A stretch of 64,000 bases of DNA from Nitrosomonas sp. (GCA_024281825.1 JAMWZY010000001.1:124001-188000), one strand, 5' to 3'; shown: positions 49,964 to 60,888, counted from the first letter of the stretch. The notes: a model not told the origin generated them from the letters alone. A program made the numbers and translations.

Positions 49964-51862
49964 ATGAATTTTCAATCAACCTACGAAATTATCGTTGTCG
50001 GCGGCGGGCACGCAGGCACTGAGGCTGCTTTGGCTGCGGCGCGTATGGGTTGCAAAACACTGCTTTTAACACACAATATCGAAACGATCGGGCAAATGTC
50101 TTGTAATCCTTCCATCGGCGGCATTGGCAAGAGCCATTTGGTCAAGGAAATTGATGCGTTGGGGGGTGTCATGGGCATCGCAACCGATGAGTCCGGCATT
50201 CAGTTTCGTACTCTGAATGCGAGCAAAGGCCCGGCAGTTCGGGCGACGCGCGCGCAAGCGGATCGGTTGCTGTATAAACAGGCGATTCGAAAACGTATAG
50301 AAAATCAACCCAACCTATCGGTGATGCAACAAGCGGTCGACGATTTAATCCTTGAACAGGATCGTGTCGTCGGAGTGATGACGCAATTAAATATACGCAT
50401 CCGCGCGCGAGTTGTAATTCTCACGGTAGGTACTTTTTTATCCGGGCTAGCTCACATCGGGCAAACACATTTCAAGGCTGGACGTGCTGGCGATCCACCC
50501 TCTCTGGCTCTGGCGCAGCGCTTAAGAGAAATGGAATTTCCTGCGGGACGATTAAAAACGGGCACGCCACCGCGAATCGATGGGCGCAGCATGGATTTTA
50601 CCCAACTGCAGGAACAACCGGGAGATTTTCCTACCCCCGTATTTTCATTTATGGGTAACGGCATTGCGCATCCCGAACAGATTTCATGTTGGATCACTAA
50701 TACCAACGATGCAACGCATGAAATTATCCGCAGTGGATTAGTTGATTCTCCACTCTATACTGGGAAAATTGAAGGGGTCGGCCCAAGGTATTGTCCATCG
50801 ATTGAAGATAAGGTTGTGCGTTTTTCTGAACGACAATCGCATCAAATTTTTCTGGAACCGGAAGGTCTTGGTACGCATGAGATCTATCCCAACGGAATTT
50901 CTACCAGCTTATCTTTTGATGTTCAGGTAGCCTTGGTGCATTCCATCAAAGGGCTTGAAAATGCGCACATTATTCGCCCAGGCTACGCGATCGAGTATGA
51001 TTACTTTGATCCACGCAATTTAAAGCGCTCACTCGAAATCAAAACGATCGAAAATCTTTTTTTTGCTGGACAAATAAACGGTACGACGGGGTACGAAGAA
51101 GCTGCAGCACAAGGATTGTTAGCCGGAATCAATGCGGCACAGAAAATTCGCGAACAAGCGGCATGGATTCCACAGCGTCATGAGGCTTATATGGGCGTTC
51201 TGATCGATGATTTGGTTACTTCTGGGGTTACCGAACCTTATCGCATGTTTACAAGCCGCGCGGAATATCGTTTGCAATTGCGTGAGGACAACGCCGATCT
51301 TCGGTTGACCGAAATTGGTAGAAAGCTTGGTTTGGTGGATGATGTTCGTTGGCGTATCTTTACCGAGAAACAACAAGCAATAGAATACGAACAACAAAGA
51401 TTGCATGCTGTCCGTCTACTTCCAGCAACATTGCCGGAAGTAGACGCTCTACGTGTGCTGGGAAAAACAATCGAGCGTGAATATACTTTGATTGAACTCT
51501 TGCGTCGTCCCAACGTAACTTATGACTCGCTGATGACGTTACCGGGAACAGGTGATGCGGTTGTTGATTCCAAAGTGGCTGAACAAGTCGAAATCCAAGC
51601 TAAATATCATGGCTATATTCTGCGCCAACGCGAAGAAGTCTTACGTCAAGCGCAATTTGAAAATACGCTTTTGCCGAGTGATATTGATTATGGGGTCGTT
51701 AAAGGCCTGTCGACCGAAGTGCAGCAAAAACTCAATCAACATAAGCCCGAAACCATTGGGCAAGCGACAAGAATTTCCGGAGTTACGCCAGCAGCCATAT
51801 CTTTGTTATTAGTACATTTAAAACGAGGATTTTCAACCCAGCATAAACAATGCCGCGCATGA
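49964..51862 (+). CDS. mnmG: tRNA uridine-5-carboxymethylaminomethyl modification enzyme
   Basis: 632 residues. FAD-binding motif [19 protein letters not shown], the diagnostic [27 protein letters not shown] and [17 protein letters not shown]. With MnmE it makes cmnm5U at the wobble position of several tRNAs. First gene of mnmG-rsmG-parA-parB; its stop overlaps the rsmG start by 13 bases. Confidence 0.98.
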   Translation: MNFQSTYEIIVVGGGHAGTEAALAAARMGCKTLLLTHNIETIGQMSCNPSIGGIGKSHLVKEIDALGGVMGIATDESGIQFRTLNASKGPAVRATRAQADRLLYKQAIRKRIENQPNLSVMQQAVDDLILEQDRVVGVMTQLNIRIRARVVILTVGTFLSGLAHIGQTHFKAGRAGDPPSLALAQRLREMEFPAGRLKTGTPPRIDGRSMDFTQLQEQPGDFPTPVFSFMGNGIAHPEQISCWITNTNDATHEIIRSGLVDSPLYTGKIEGVGPRYCPSIEDKVVRFSERQSHQIFLEPEGLGTHEIYPNGISTSLSFDVQVALVHSIKGLENAHIIRPGYAIEYDYFDPRNLKRSLEIKTIENLFFAGQINGTTGYEEAAAQGLLAGINAAQKIREQAAWIPQRHEAYMGVLIDDLVTSGVTEPYRMFTSRAEYRLQLREDNADLRLTEIGRKLGLVDDVRWRIFTEKQQAIEYEQQRLHAVRLLPATLPEVDALRVLGKTIEREYTLIELLRRPNVTYDSLMTLPGTGDAVVDSKVAEQVEIQAKYHGYILRQREEVLRQAQFENTLLPSDIDYGVVKGLSTEVQQKLNQHKPETIGQATRISGVTPAAISLLLVHLKRGFSTQHKQCRA

Positions 51863-52545
51863 TTACACAGGATGAAATTGTTGCTGGTTTGATAGCGTTG
51901 AAAAGTAATTTAATAACCATATCAAACGATAATCTTGCAGAATCCATATTGCGCTATGTATTGTTGATCGAAAAATGGAATCGCACCTACAATCTAACTG
52001 CAGCCAAGACTTCGCGCGAAGTTTTTCAGCAACATGTCATGGATAGCTTGTCGGTGTTGCCACATATCCAAGGTTCATCTGTCGTTGATGTTGGAAGCGG
52101 CGCGGGATTTCCCGGTATGCTGCTCGCATTAGCCAAGCCGGATTGGCTAATAAGTTTGGTTGAAGCTAATCAAAAAAAAGCGACTTTTTTAAAGCAAGTT
52201 AAAATTGAACTCATGCTTACAAACCTAGAGATCATTACAACGCGTGTTGAGCATTTTCATCCAAAGCGAGAAATTAATAGCATCATTTCCCGTGCATTTG
52301 CCAGCCTGCGGGATTTTATTTCGATTAGCCAGCACTTGGCAGACACACATGGCTTACACTGCAGGTGGATAGCGATGAAAGCGCATTGTACGGAAGAAGA
52401 ACTCAATCAAGTGCAAAAACCTTATGTCATCGAACATAATATTTTACTGCAGGTTCCGGGTTTAGACGCAACTCGGCGTTTGATAATCGTCAGAAAATTA
52501 TCAGAGGAATATGACGCGCAATTGAGCCGGAATTTGATCCATTAA
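51850..52545 (+). CDS. rsmG: 16S rRNA (guanine527-N7)-methyltransferase
   Basis: 231 residues. The SAM-binding motif [17 protein letters not shown] and the N-terminal [20 protein letters not shown] are diagnostic of GidB/RsmG. It methylates G527 in the decoding centre; loss gives low-level streptomycin resistance. The ATG at 51850 overlaps the end of mnmG; a second ATG at 51859 is also possible. Confidence 0.96.
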   Translation: MPRMITQDEIVAGLIALKSNLITISNDNLAESILRYVLLIEKWNRTYNLTAAKTSREVFQQHVMDSLSVLPHIQGSSVVDVGSGAGFPGMLLALAKPDWLISLVEANQKKATFLKQVKIELMLTNLEIITTRVEHFHPKREINSIISRAFASLRDFISISQHLADTHGLHCRWIAMKAHCTEEELNQVQKPYVIEHNILLQVPGLDATRRLIIVRKLSEEYDAQLSRNLIH

Positions 52546-52577
52546 TAGCTTATAAAGTAATCGCAGGGGAACCTATC

Positions 52578-53336
52578 ATGACGAAAATTCTTGCCATTAC
52601 CAACCAAAAGGGCGGGGTCGGCAAAACTACCACGACCGTTAATTTGGCTGCCAGCCTTGCTTCATCCGGGCAGCGCGTACTATTGATCGATTTAGACCCA
52701 CAAGGCAATGCTACCATGGGAAGTGGCATTAACAAACAAGGTATTGAACTGACGGTGTACCATGTTTTGTTAGGTGAAGCCTCTATTTTGCAGGCACGCG
52801 TAACGAGCCCCCAAGGGAAGTATGATTTGATTCCGGCCAACCGTGATTTAGCTGGCGCAGAAATTGAGATGGTCGATTTACCGCATCGTGAAATGCGCTT
52901 AAAGTCAGCACTCGAGCAAATCGAGGCCGAATACGACTACATTCTGATCGACTGTCCGCCAGCCTTAAATATGTTGACATTGAACGCATTGTGCACGGCG
53001 CAAGCAGTAATGATCCCGATGCAATGCGAATACTATGCTTTAGAAGGCTTAAGCGATCTGGTGAATACCATCAAACGTGTACGGAGTAACTTCAACTCTG
53101 TGCTCCGTATAGAAGGGTTGCTGCGTACCATGTTTGATCCACGCAATATTCTCGCACAACAAGTTTCTGAGCAATTACAAAAGCATTTTGGAAATAAGGT
53201 CTACCGCACGGTAATTCCACGTAATGTGAGGTTAGCGGAAGCGCCGGGATTTGGCACGCCAGTTTTGTATCACGATGGTCAATCTAAAGGCGCGCAAGCA
53301 TATTTGGATCTTGCAAAAGAGATTTTAAGCAATTGA
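52578..53336 (+). CDS. parA: chromosome partition ATPase ParA (Soj)
   Basis: 252 residues. The deviant Walker A KGGVGKTTTT at residues 10-19, Walker A' DLDPQGNATMG and Walker B-type YILIDCPPALN define the ParA/Soj group. It binds DNA as an ATP dimer and moves ParB-parS complexes. The short N-terminus without an extra HTH is the chromosomal type. It sits 32 bases after rsmG and 33 before parB. Confidence 0.97.
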   Translation: MTKILAITNQKGGVGKTTTTVNLAASLASSGQRVLLIDLDPQGNATMGSGINKQGIELTVYHVLLGEASILQARVTSPQGKYDLIPANRDLAGAEIEMVDLPHREMRLKSALEQIEAEYDYILIDCPPALNMLTLNALCTAQAVMIPMQCEYYALEGLSDLVNTIKRVRSNFNSVLRIEGLLRTMFDPRNILAQQVSEQLQKHFGNKVYRTVIPRNVRLAEAPGFGTPVLYHDGQSKGAQAYLDLAKEILSN

Positions 53337-53369
53337 TGTTGATAGTTACGAAGTTAAGGAATCTGTAAA

Positions 53370-54209
53370 ATGTCAAAACTAAAGGGATTAGGGCGAGGAC
53401 TGGATGCCTTATTAGCCGGTCATGGTACCAGCGGTACGATCGAAGAGTCGCTACAAAATCTCGATATTTCACAGTTGCAACCGGGTAAATACCAGCCCCG
53501 TACGAATATGGATCAAATCGCTTTGTCAGAATTGGCTGAATCTATCAAAGCGCAAGGGGTTATGCAACCCATTCTGGTACGCCCTATTACCGTCGATCAA
53601 TATGAGATTATTGCTGGCGAACGTCGCTGGCGGGCAGCCCAACTGGCGGGTTTGAGCCAGGTACCGGCACTCATCCGGAAAGTAGCGGATGAGTCCGCGT
53701 TAGCGATGTCACTGATTGAAAACATTCAACGGGAAAATCTGAATCCGTTGGAAGAAGCCATGGGTATCCAACGTTTGATTAACGAATTTGGCATGACGCA
53801 TGAATCCGCTGGTGAAGCGCTGGGTAATTCGCGCAGCACAATTTCTAATTTGCTACGCTTGCTCAATTTGTCTGCACCCGTACAAGACATGATGATGGCT
53901 GGAAAAATTGAAATGGGGCATGGCCGTGCATTGCTTTCATTATCATCCGCTGAACAAATTAAGATTGCCAATGTTATTGTGCAAAAACAGCTATCGGTGC
54001 GCGAAACGGAGAAAATCGTTAACCGGATCAGCCGGCCGCTGGCTAAAATAGTAAAAAAAATGGATCGGGACTTGCTAAGATTAGAAGAGGAAATTTCTCA
54101 GCGGTTGGGTACACAAGTCACCATCAAAGCTAGAAAGAATGGCCAAGGTAGTATCGTAATTCAATACAGTAACTTAGATCAATTGGACGACATTCTCAAC
54201 AAGCTTTAA
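53370..54209 (+). CDS. parB: chromosome partition protein ParB (Spo0J)
   Basis: 279 residues. The N-terminal GLGRGLDALL segment engages ParA; the CTP-binding region has the arginine patch GERRWRAAQ; the HTH (about 150-180, GEALGNSRSTISNLLRLL) reads parS; the C-terminal segment dimerises. The matching parS site lies upstream of mnmG. Confidence 0.97.
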   Translation: MSKLKGLGRGLDALLAGHGTSGTIEESLQNLDISQLQPGKYQPRTNMDQIALSELAESIKAQGVMQPILVRPITVDQYEIIAGERRWRAAQLAGLSQVPALIRKVADESALAMSLIENIQRENLNPLEEAMGIQRLINEFGMTHESAGEALGNSRSTISNLLRLLNLSAPVQDMMMAGKIEMGHGRALLSLSSAEQIKIANVIVQKQLSVRETEKIVNRISRPLAKIVKKMDRDLLRLEEEISQRLGTQVTIKARKNGQGSIVIQYSNLDQLDDILNKL

Positions 54210-54249
54210 TTATCGTATTAACCGTTAGTTCAAGTAAACAAGGACCGTT

Positions 54250-54432
54250 ATGGACGCAAGATTGCTCGATATATTGGTGTGCCCGTTATGCAAAGGCCCG
54301 CTAATTTATAAAAAAGAAAATAAGGAATTGATTTGTAAGCCTGATCGCCTAGCATTTGCCATCAAAGATGGCATTCCGGTGATGCTGGCTGATGAAGCAC
54401 GTCGTATACCCGATGAAATTGAGATCAAATAG
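54250..54432 (+). CDS. Trm112/YcaR-like zinc-ribbon protein
   Basis: 60 residues. The [12 protein letters not shown] start and the C-terminal [17 protein letters not shown] are typical of the Trm112 family. Only the first CxxC pair is present, plus one later Cys, so zinc binding may be weak. In bacteria the family appears to act as a partner of methyltransferases, but the partner is not assigned here. Confidence 0.88.
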   Translation: MDARLLDILVCPLCKGPLIYKKENKELICKPDRLAFAIKDGIPVMLADEARRIPDEIEIK

Positions 54433-54446
54433 TATAGAAAACATTC

Positions 54447-55427
54447 ATGAATTGTAACGTATTAATGGCGCCTCGCTTAGCAGCCATAATCGGTGCACTG
54501 GTTGCGGATGCTGCCGCACTGGGCTTGCATTGGCTTTATGATCCTGAACGTATTGCAGGCATCGAGAAAAGTAAGGGCTTAGTATTTTTAATGCCAGATT
54601 CGCTTGATTATGGTGGTGTAAGTGGCTATTTCGCGCACAGTGGCAAAATGCCCGGCGATTCCTCTGGATATGGAGAAACCAGTTTACTCATGTTGCGTCA
54701 TTTGGCGCGGCATGGTCGGTTTGATCGAGTATCCTATCAAACCGAATACCGTAGTTTTTTTGGTCCCGGTGGTTCATACCAAGGTTATGTGGATTCGCCG
54801 ACGCGGCAAACATTGCAAACATTATTGCCGTTGAAAATGGAAGAATTTCCCGAGCAGTCGGGTGCGGATGATGATCAATTTGCTGCTTTATCAAGCTTAC
54901 CTGCTATCGTCGCAACACATCATGGCACGTCAGAAGCGCTATCCTTGCAAATCGAACGAATCGTACGGATCACTAATCATAACGATGATGCGGTTTCAGC
55001 TGCGCAGTATGCTGGCTGCGTGCTGTGGTGCGTATTACAAGGACAAACCATCCATCAGGCTTTATCTAATGCATTATCGCAGGCTAGGGGAAAGTTATTA
55101 CCGCGCATCGAGCATGCGCTACAAACTCCTGTGCTGAGCAGCGCCGATGCAGCTAAATGTTTTGGGTCAAGCTGCCATGTCCAGGATGGGCTGCCACTGA
55201 TTGTGCATATCGTACGGCATACTTCTGATTATCGTTCGGCTGTGCAAGAAAATATTCGCATTGGTGGAGATAGTTGTGGCCGGAGTATTATGCTGGGTGC
55301 AATTATGGCGGCCTATGCCGCGCAACAACAAGACAATAACGCGGCCATTCCATTGGAATGGCTGTCGCGGTACCGGAAGTTGTCTGTTGCGGCAGATGCT
55401 TGTGTAAAACTGGTCGTTAGTGGATAA
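54447..55427 (+). CDS. ADP-ribosylglycohydrolase-like protein, probably divergent J1-crystallin type
   Basis: 326 residues, a helical ADP-ribosylglycohydrolase fold: IIGALVADAAALGLHWLYDP at the N-terminus, ARHGRFDRVSYQTEYRSFFG in the middle and GGDSCGRSIMLGAIMAAYAA at the C-terminus. The acidic metal-binding motif (usually YSDDT) is Y75-G-E-T-S here, and the C-terminal GGDTDT is GGDSCG. The dinuclear metal site therefore looks altered. It may bind rather than hydrolyse ADP-ribose. Its start could also be the ATG at 54465. Confidence 0.75.
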   Translation: MNCNVLMAPRLAAIIGALVADAAALGLHWLYDPERIAGIEKSKGLVFLMPDSLDYGGVSGYFAHSGKMPGDSSGYGETSLLMLRHLARHGRFDRVSYQTEYRSFFGPGGSYQGYVDSPTRQTLQTLLPLKMEEFPEQSGADDDQFAALSSLPAIVATHHGTSEALSLQIERIVRITNHNDDAVSAAQYAGCVLWCVLQGQTIHQALSNALSQARGKLLPRIEHALQTPVLSSADAAKCFGSSCHVQDGLPLIVHIVRHTSDYRSAVQENIRIGGDSCGRSIMLGAIMAAYAAQQQDNNAAIPLEWLSRYRKLSVAADACVKLVVSG

Positions 55428-55685
55428 ATTCCTGCGGAATCGATATAATTTGCTGGATTATTCGCCTTTTAGAACAAGAATAAACCGTATACATATTATC
55501 AAATCATTCATCTCATCACGATTACCCGCCTTGTTTGTTTTCAATATATGGAATAATTTTTTTCTGGCATATTGTTGCGTATCAATGTTATGACTAATCG
55601 GAGTGTGTATTGTGTATCGGCTCATCACTTGTTCTTGATGTGGGCTTGTATACTTTTTTGTTGATTATCTAACTCTGGAGAAATA

Positions 55686-56633
55686 ATGAGTCATACGCTA
55701 TATGAAACAAACGTTCAGCGGGTTCAACGCTGTGAATTAGCCGTGCCAGGTTCTAATCCTGGAATGTTTGAAAAAGCCCTGAATAGCGGCGTTGATTTTG
55801 TTTTTCTGGATTTGGAAGATGCTGTTGCACCCGATGATAAAGTACAGGCTCGCAAAAACGTCATTCAGGCACTTAATGATTTAGATTGGAAAGGCCATGG
55901 CGTCAGCGTTTCGGTGCGGATTAATGGATTGGACACGCATTACATGACACGCGATGTGGTTGATCTGATGGAACAGGCAGGCAGCAAAATCGATACATTG
56001 TTAATCCCTAAAGCGGGTGTCTATGCAGACATTTATATGGTCGAAGCAATGGTAACGCAGCTTGAAAAGCAACAAGGTCTAACCAATCGGGTCGGTTTGG
56101 AAGCGCTCATTGAAACTGCATTAGGTATGGCCAACGTCGAAGATATCGCACGTAATGGTGCATCTGGACGATTAGAAGCATTGCACTTTGGCGTTGCGGA
56201 TTATGCCGCCAGTAATCGTGCCAGAACGACCAACATCGGGGGGTTGAATCCCGATTATCCTGGCGATCAATGGCATTTTGCTATTAGCCGCATGATCGTG
56301 GCTTGCCGGGCTTACGGCTTGCGGCCGATTGATGGTCCTTTTGGTGATATCAAAGATCCTGAAGGCTATGTATTAGCGGCCAAACGTGCCGCGGCATTGG
56401 GTTGCGAAGGCAAATGGGCGATTCATCCAACCCAAATAGAACTCGCCAGCCAGGTCTTTACACCGCCAGAGCGTGAAATTGAAAAGGCCAAACGCATTAT
56501 AGCAGCACTCAAAGATGCGGCTTCACAAGGGAAAGGCGCTGCTGCGTTAGATGGACGTTTAATCGATGCGGCTTCCGAGCGTATGGCCAATAATGTGATG
56601 AAAATTGCCGAAGCTATTGCAGCTAAGCATTAA
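55686..56633 (+). CDS. mcl: malyl-CoA lyase (HpcH/HpaI aldolase family)
   Basis: 315 residues. A TIM barrel of the citrate lyase beta-like/malyl-CoA lyase family: CELAVPGSNPGMFEKALNSG, FVFLDLEDAVAPDDK (metal-binding acidic residues), SVRINGLDTHYMTRDVVDL, LIPKAGVYADIYMVEAMV and the C-terminal WAIHPTQIELA. It cleaves L-malyl-CoA to glyoxylate and acetyl-CoA, or runs in reverse. TCTGGAGAAATA precedes the ATG. The malate-CoA ligase genes follow directly, which fixes the likely substrate. Confidence 0.92.
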   Translation: MSHTLYETNVQRVQRCELAVPGSNPGMFEKALNSGVDFVFLDLEDAVAPDDKVQARKNVIQALNDLDWKGHGVSVSVRINGLDTHYMTRDVVDLMEQAGSKIDTLLIPKAGVYADIYMVEAMVTQLEKQQGLTNRVGLEALIETALGMANVEDIARNGASGRLEALHFGVADYAASNRARTTNIGGLNPDYPGDQWHFAISRMIVACRAYGLRPIDGPFGDIKDPEGYVLAAKRAAALGCEGKWAIHPTQIELASQVFTPPEREIEKAKRIIAALKDAASQGKGAAALDGRLIDAASERMANNVMKIAEAIAAKH

Positions 56634-56698
56634 GGTATTAGGACTGCTGTAAGCGATCCTGATGCTTGGTGATTTAAAAATAAAAAGAGGGAATTGAA

Positions 56699-57886
56699 TT
56701 GAATATTCATGAATATCAAGCTAAAGAAATTTTAGCAGAATACGGCGTCAAGATAGCTGAAGGTGGCTTAGCCTACAGTGTCGAAGAAGCCGTGCAACGC
56801 GCCCGTGAAATCGATGGTGACGTGTGGGTGGTCAAAGCGCAAATTCATTCAGGGGCAAGAGGCAAAGCGGGTGGTATTAAAGTTTGCAAATCGCACGTGG
56901 AAGTCGAAAAAGCTGCCGAAGAATTGCTTGGAAGAAAGTTAGTTACCCATCAAACCGGATCATCTGGGAAAGTTTGTTCACGGTTGTATATCGAAGCCGG
57001 CACACAAATCGCCAAAGAAATATACTTGTCTTTCTTGATCGATCGTGTCAGTGAGCGTGTCATCATGATCGGCTCAGCACAGGGCGGAATGGAAATTGAA
57101 AAACTGGCGGAAACCAATCCACAAGCCATTATCAAAATTTATATCGAACCGGCTGTAGGACTGCAGGATTTCCAAGCGCGTAAAATGGCTTTTGCGCTCG
57201 GAATAGATTCCTCCCAGTTAAATCATGCAGTTAAAACGATTAAGGGTTGTTATCGTGCACTACGTAATCTTGATGCCAATATCTTGGAAATCAATCCATT
57301 GGTTTTAACTCACAAGCACGAAATTATCGCGCTTGATGCCAAAATGGTTTTTGATGAAAACGCGTTGTTCCGGCAACATAAGATTGCTGAATTGCGCGAT
57401 AACAGTCAAGTAGACAGTCGCGAGGTCGCTGCCGCCGAAGCAGGATTGAGCTATGTTGGTTTGGAGGGTGATATTGGTTGCATGATCAACGGCGCGGGCT
57501 TAGCAATGGCTACAATGGATATGATCAAGCTGGCGGGCGGCGAGCCTGCTAATTTTCTCGATGTGGGCGGCGGTGCTTCAGCAGAACGTACTGAAAAGGC
57601 GTTTCGCTTGGTATTGGCAGACAGCAATGTTAAAGCCATGCTCGTGAATATTTTTGCAGGCATCAACCGGTGTGATTGGATTGCGGAGGGCGTCGTGCAA
57701 GCGGTTAGAAATATTGATATGAAACTGCCTTTGGTCGTGCGACTGTCCGGCACTAATGTTGAGGAAGGACGACGTATTATTGCAGAAAGCGGTTTACCGA
57801 TCATTACGGCCGATACCTTGGCAGATGCCGCTGAGAAAGTTGTGCATGCTCGTAACGAAGCCATTACAAAAAGCTTAGGAGTATAA
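56699..57886 (+). CDS. mtkA: malate-CoA ligase (thiokinase) beta subunit
   Basis: 395 residues, SucC family with an ATP-grasp N-terminus ([20 protein letters not shown]) and [14 protein letters not shown]. The partner site is [19 protein letters not shown]. Malate thiokinase rather than succinyl-CoA synthetase is inferred from linkage to mcl and from the length. It begins at TTG (56699), with AAGAGGGAA a few bases upstream. It couples ATP to malyl-CoA formation. mtkB follows after one base. Confidence 0.87.
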   Translation: MNIHEYQAKEILAEYGVKIAEGGLAYSVEEAVQRAREIDGDVWVVKAQIHSGARGKAGGIKVCKSHVEVEKAAEELLGRKLVTHQTGSSGKVCSRLYIEAGTQIAKEIYLSFLIDRVSERVIMIGSAQGGMEIEKLAETNPQAIIKIYIEPAVGLQDFQARKMAFALGIDSSQLNHAVKTIKGCYRALRNLDANILEINPLVLTHKHEIIALDAKMVFDENALFRQHKIAELRDNSQVDSREVAAAEAGLSYVGLEGDIGCMINGAGLAMATMDMIKLAGGEPANFLDVGGGASAERTEKAFRLVLADSNVKAMLVNIFAGINRCDWIAEGVVQAVRNIDMKLPLVVRLSGTNVEEGRRIIAESGLPIITADTLADAAEKVVHARNEAITKSLGV

Positions 57887-57887
57887 A

Positions 57888-58775
57888 GTGGCCATACTAA
57901 TTGACGAAAAAACCAGAATTATTGTTCAAGGCTTTACGGGCAGAATCGGGACCTTTCATGCACAGGAAATGATCGACTACGGCTCCAACGTGGTTGGTGG
58001 CGTAACGCCAGGAAAAGGAGGACAAACGCATTTGGGGTTGCCGGTATTTAACACGGTAGAAGAAGCGGTGCAACACGTTGGCGCTGAGGCCAGTATCGTA
58101 TTCGTACCGCCCGCATTTGCTGCTGATTCGATCATGGAAGCGGCCGATGCTGGTATCAAATACTGTGTTTCCATCACGGACGGTATTCCCACACAAGACA
58201 TGATGCGTGTAAAAAGTTATTTGCGACGCTTTCCAGAGAAAGTACGCATGCTGCTGACCGGCCCTAATTGTGCTGGAACCATTAGCCCAGGTCGTGCCAT
58301 GCTTGGCATTATGCCCGGTCATATCTATATGCGTGGTAATGTAGGTGTGGTAGGCCGTTCCGGCACATTAGGCTACGAAGCCGCCGATCAGATGCGTTTG
58401 CTGGGTATTGGTATTTCGACTTCCGTTGGTATTGGTGGCGATCCTATTCCCGGCAGCTCGCATCGGGATATTCTGGAACGATTGGAGCAGGATGCGGAAA
58501 CGAAAATCGCCTTGATGATTGGCGAAATCGGTGGTCCACAAGAAGTAGAAGCTGGGCGTTTTGCCAAAGAAAACATGAGCAAACCGTTGGTTGCCTATAT
58601 TGCAGGCTTAACAGCACCGGAGGGTCGCCGTATGGGGCATGCCGGGGCAATCATTTCGTCTGCGGGTGAGAGTGCCGCAGAAAAAGTGGCCCTATTAAAG
58701 GAATTAGGCGTAACGATCTGCCCTACCCCTTCTTTAATGGGGCAGACAATTGCTGAAGTATTAGCAAAAATATAA
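57888..58775 (+). CDS. mtkB: malate-CoA ligase alpha subunit
   Basis: 295 residues, SucD family. CoA-binding Rossmann domain (IIVQGFTGRIGTFHAQEMID), GNVGVVGRSGTLGYEAADQM and the phospho-histidine loop in GRRMGHAGAIIS. It has a GTG start one base after mtkA. It completes the mcl-mtkAB unit, which can turn malate into acetyl-CoA and glyoxylate. This module is known from the serine cycle. Confidence 0.88.
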   Translation: MAILIDEKTRIIVQGFTGRIGTFHAQEMIDYGSNVVGGVTPGKGGQTHLGLPVFNTVEEAVQHVGAEASIVFVPPAFAADSIMEAADAGIKYCVSITDGIPTQDMMRVKSYLRRFPEKVRMLLTGPNCAGTISPGRAMLGIMPGHIYMRGNVGVVGRSGTLGYEAADQMRLLGIGISTSVGIGGDPIPGSSHRDILERLEQDAETKIALMIGEIGGPQEVEAGRFAKENMSKPLVAYIAGLTAPEGRRMGHAGAIISSAGESAAEKVALLKELGVTICPTPSLMGQTIAEVLAKI

Positions 58776-58796
58776 TTCATTATTCTTTAATTAAAG

Positions 58797-58836
58797 ATCG
58801 GTGCTTCTCAGATTATTGAGGGCATCGATTTTTTAT
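58797..58836 (+). terminator. terminator of the mcl-mtkAB operon
   Basis: ATCGGTGCTTCTCA pairs with TTGAGGGCATCGAT (with G-U pairs) around a short loop, and the stem runs directly into TTTTTT. It is 21 bases after the mtkB stop and reads as a good intrinsic terminator. Confidence 0.7.
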
Positions 58837-58947
58837 TCATATTCAGCTTCAGCTTAGAAATTCTGCCTTGCTTAACTGTAATTTCTAGGCATCATTTTAG
58901 TGATCGGGTTTTTTGTTATTTCGCTTCTCGATTTACCGTAAAGGCTT

Positions 58948-59553
58948 ATGGAAAACAATTCAAAACAAGTTACCGCGAAAAAGATTTCAATCATGGCACG
59001 TTTTCTCTTCCTCACGCGCTGGTTGCAACTACCTTTGTATCTGGGGTTAGTGCTTGCACAATGTGTGTATGTCTATCACTTTTGGGTTGAGCTGGCAGAT
59101 TTAATCGGTGCCGTGATGGGTAATCAAGAATCGCTGAAACACATCATGGAAGCGGTTGCGGTTGATAGTAATCACAAACATACTAAACTGGGTGAGACGG
59201 CGATTATGCTGGTTGTGCTAGGTTTAATCGATGTGGTCATGATTTCTAATCTGCTAATTATGGTGATCATTGGGGGGTATGAAACATTTGTATCGCGTAT
59301 GAATTTAGAAGATCACCCCGATCAGCCTGAATGGCTGTCCCATGTCAATGCGTCTGTTTTGAAAGTTAAACTGGCAACAGCGATTATTGGTATTTCATCG
59401 ATTCATTTATTGAAAACATTTATCAATGCCAGTGCCTATGATGAGAAAACTTTAATCGCGCAAACGTGTATCCACATTGCTTTTTTACTTTCCGCTCTGG
59501 CAATTGCTTATTGCGATCGATTGTTATCACATGACAAGGAAAGCCACAACTAA
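58948..59553 (+). CDS. UPF0114/YqhA-family membrane protein
   Basis: 201 residues with four membrane helices. The start of the conserved domain, [20 protein letters not shown], and [20 protein letters not shown] with [20 protein letters not shown] match the UPF0114 (YqhA, TIGR00645) family. Function unknown. It lies between the mtk operon and a convergent gene; its 27-residue N-terminal extension before the domain is basic. Confidence 0.88.
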   Translation: MENNSKQVTAKKISIMARFLFLTRWLQLPLYLGLVLAQCVYVYHFWVELADLIGAVMGNQESLKHIMEAVAVDSNHKHTKLGETAIMLVVLGLIDVVMISNLLIMVIIGGYETFVSRMNLEDHPDQPEWLSHVNASVLKVKLATAIIGISSIHLLKTFINASAYDEKTLIAQTCIHIAFLLSALAIAYCDRLLSHDKESHN

Positions 59554-59612
59554 TCATCGCGGAAAGATTTCTGATATTACATTACAAGCTATCACTGAAG
59601 CTTGATTTTCTA

Positions 59613-60677
59613 TTATGTTTCAATGCTTAACGTGCGGCGAATTTCATCGGTTTTAAAACCGAGCGCCATTGGACGCCGGGCTTTTGGAAGAGGCACGACA
59701 TCATATAATTCATTCACGACTCCTTCCATTCGTAACCAATGGACTATGTCGCCAGTACGCAAATCGATGACTTGGATACCGCAACGCGCTTCAACTTGTT
59801 TGGACTTCAGGTGATCATCCAGAGCCAAACCGCTGAAGGTTTTATTTTCACGCGGTTTAGACAAGCCTACTAGGGCAAAATCGCCCTGAAAACTTAGTCC
59901 ACGCATATAACCTGGACAAAAGCATATCGATTCAAATCGGCCCGTATTTAAGTCAACGTAGCCAAAGTCCCCAGTACCTGAGTTTAATACCCACAATTTG
60001 TCTTGATGCCAACGCGGTGAATGTGGCATGGACAACCCTGAGCAAATAATCTCATTATGCGCTACGTCGACTACGACACCACCATGCATACGATGCTCAC
60101 GCCAGCCATCTGCAATATCGGTTTGACTCACTGCTGTGACATAAGCTGGCTGGCCATTCTTCATTGCCAAACCATTTAAGTGACAACGATCTTCTGCTGC
60201 CAGTTTACTCAGAAAGAAAGGTTGCCAGAATGGCTTAAAGCTATGTGTCTCGCTTAAGGTGGCGAGGCAACCAAAGAGCGTATTCACAAAAATCAAGCGG
60301 CCATTGCTATCCACCGCCATATCGTGGATGTCTAAATCACCCGTGGTATACCCCACTTGCGGTACATACAGCCGATCAAAGCCATTTGATTGCTGTCTTG
60401 TTTCGAATACATTTTCAAAGCGCCATATTTGAAACAGGCTGCTCATGTATAACCCATTGGCTGTTGCACACAAACCCATGCAGCGATTGAAGCTGCGCTC
60501 AAAAACAGAAAGTGTGTTATCCGGTTTTAAGCCAATAAAATAGATTTTACCGATTTGATAAGTGGTAAAGGCAATAGACAGACGATGTTCTGCCAGCCAA
60601 GATAGGAACTGGCGAGATGTGTTAATTTCAAGTGTCGGCGTTGCTGCTGGCGTAACGGCAGTGTCACTGGTATTCAT
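59613..60677 (-). CDS. TIGR03032-family protein (beta-propeller-like, unknown function)
   Basis: 354 residues without a signal peptide. The pattern ITTYQIGKIYFIGL-like start (SIAFTTYQIGKIYFIGLKPD), ERSFNRCMGLCATANGLYMS, DIHDMAVDSNGRLIFVNTLF, GCLATLS, LNGLAMKNGQPAYVTAVSQT and GTGDFGYVDLNTGRFESICF is characteristic of TIGR03032, a family with repeats like a propeller. PGYMRGLSFQGDFALVGLSK is another mark of the group. The biochemical role is unknown. Confidence 0.85.
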   Translation of the reverse strand: MNTSDTAVTPAATPTLEINTSRQFLSWLAEHRLSIAFTTYQIGKIYFIGLKPDNTLSVFERSFNRCMGLCATANGLYMSSLFQIWRFENVFETRQQSNGFDRLYVPQVGYTTGDLDIHDMAVDSNGRLIFVNTLFGCLATLSETHSFKPFWQPFFLSKLAAEDRCHLNGLAMKNGQPAYVTAVSQTDIADGWREHRMHGGVVVDVAHNEIICSGLSMPHSPRWHQDKLWVLNSGTGDFGYVDLNTGRFESICFCPGYMRGLSFQGDFALVGLSKPRENKTFSGLALDDHLKSKQVEARCGIQVIDLRTGDIVHWLRMEGVVNELYDVVPLPKARRPMALGFKTDEIRRTLSIET

Positions 60678-60888
60678 TGCAGTATTCCAATAGGTGATTA
60701 GCGATTTTATTTTTTTAGATGTAATCGAATTAATTCAACTTAATCAGTAAGAATTAAAACTGTTTTTATGTTTGATAATAATTTGACCAGGGCCTGCGTT
60801 GTCGTATCTTAATATCCAGTTACTTTATATAAGGTAGCCTAATGATTACTGCTCGTGATGGGATTCTATATGCTAAATAATAGAAATA

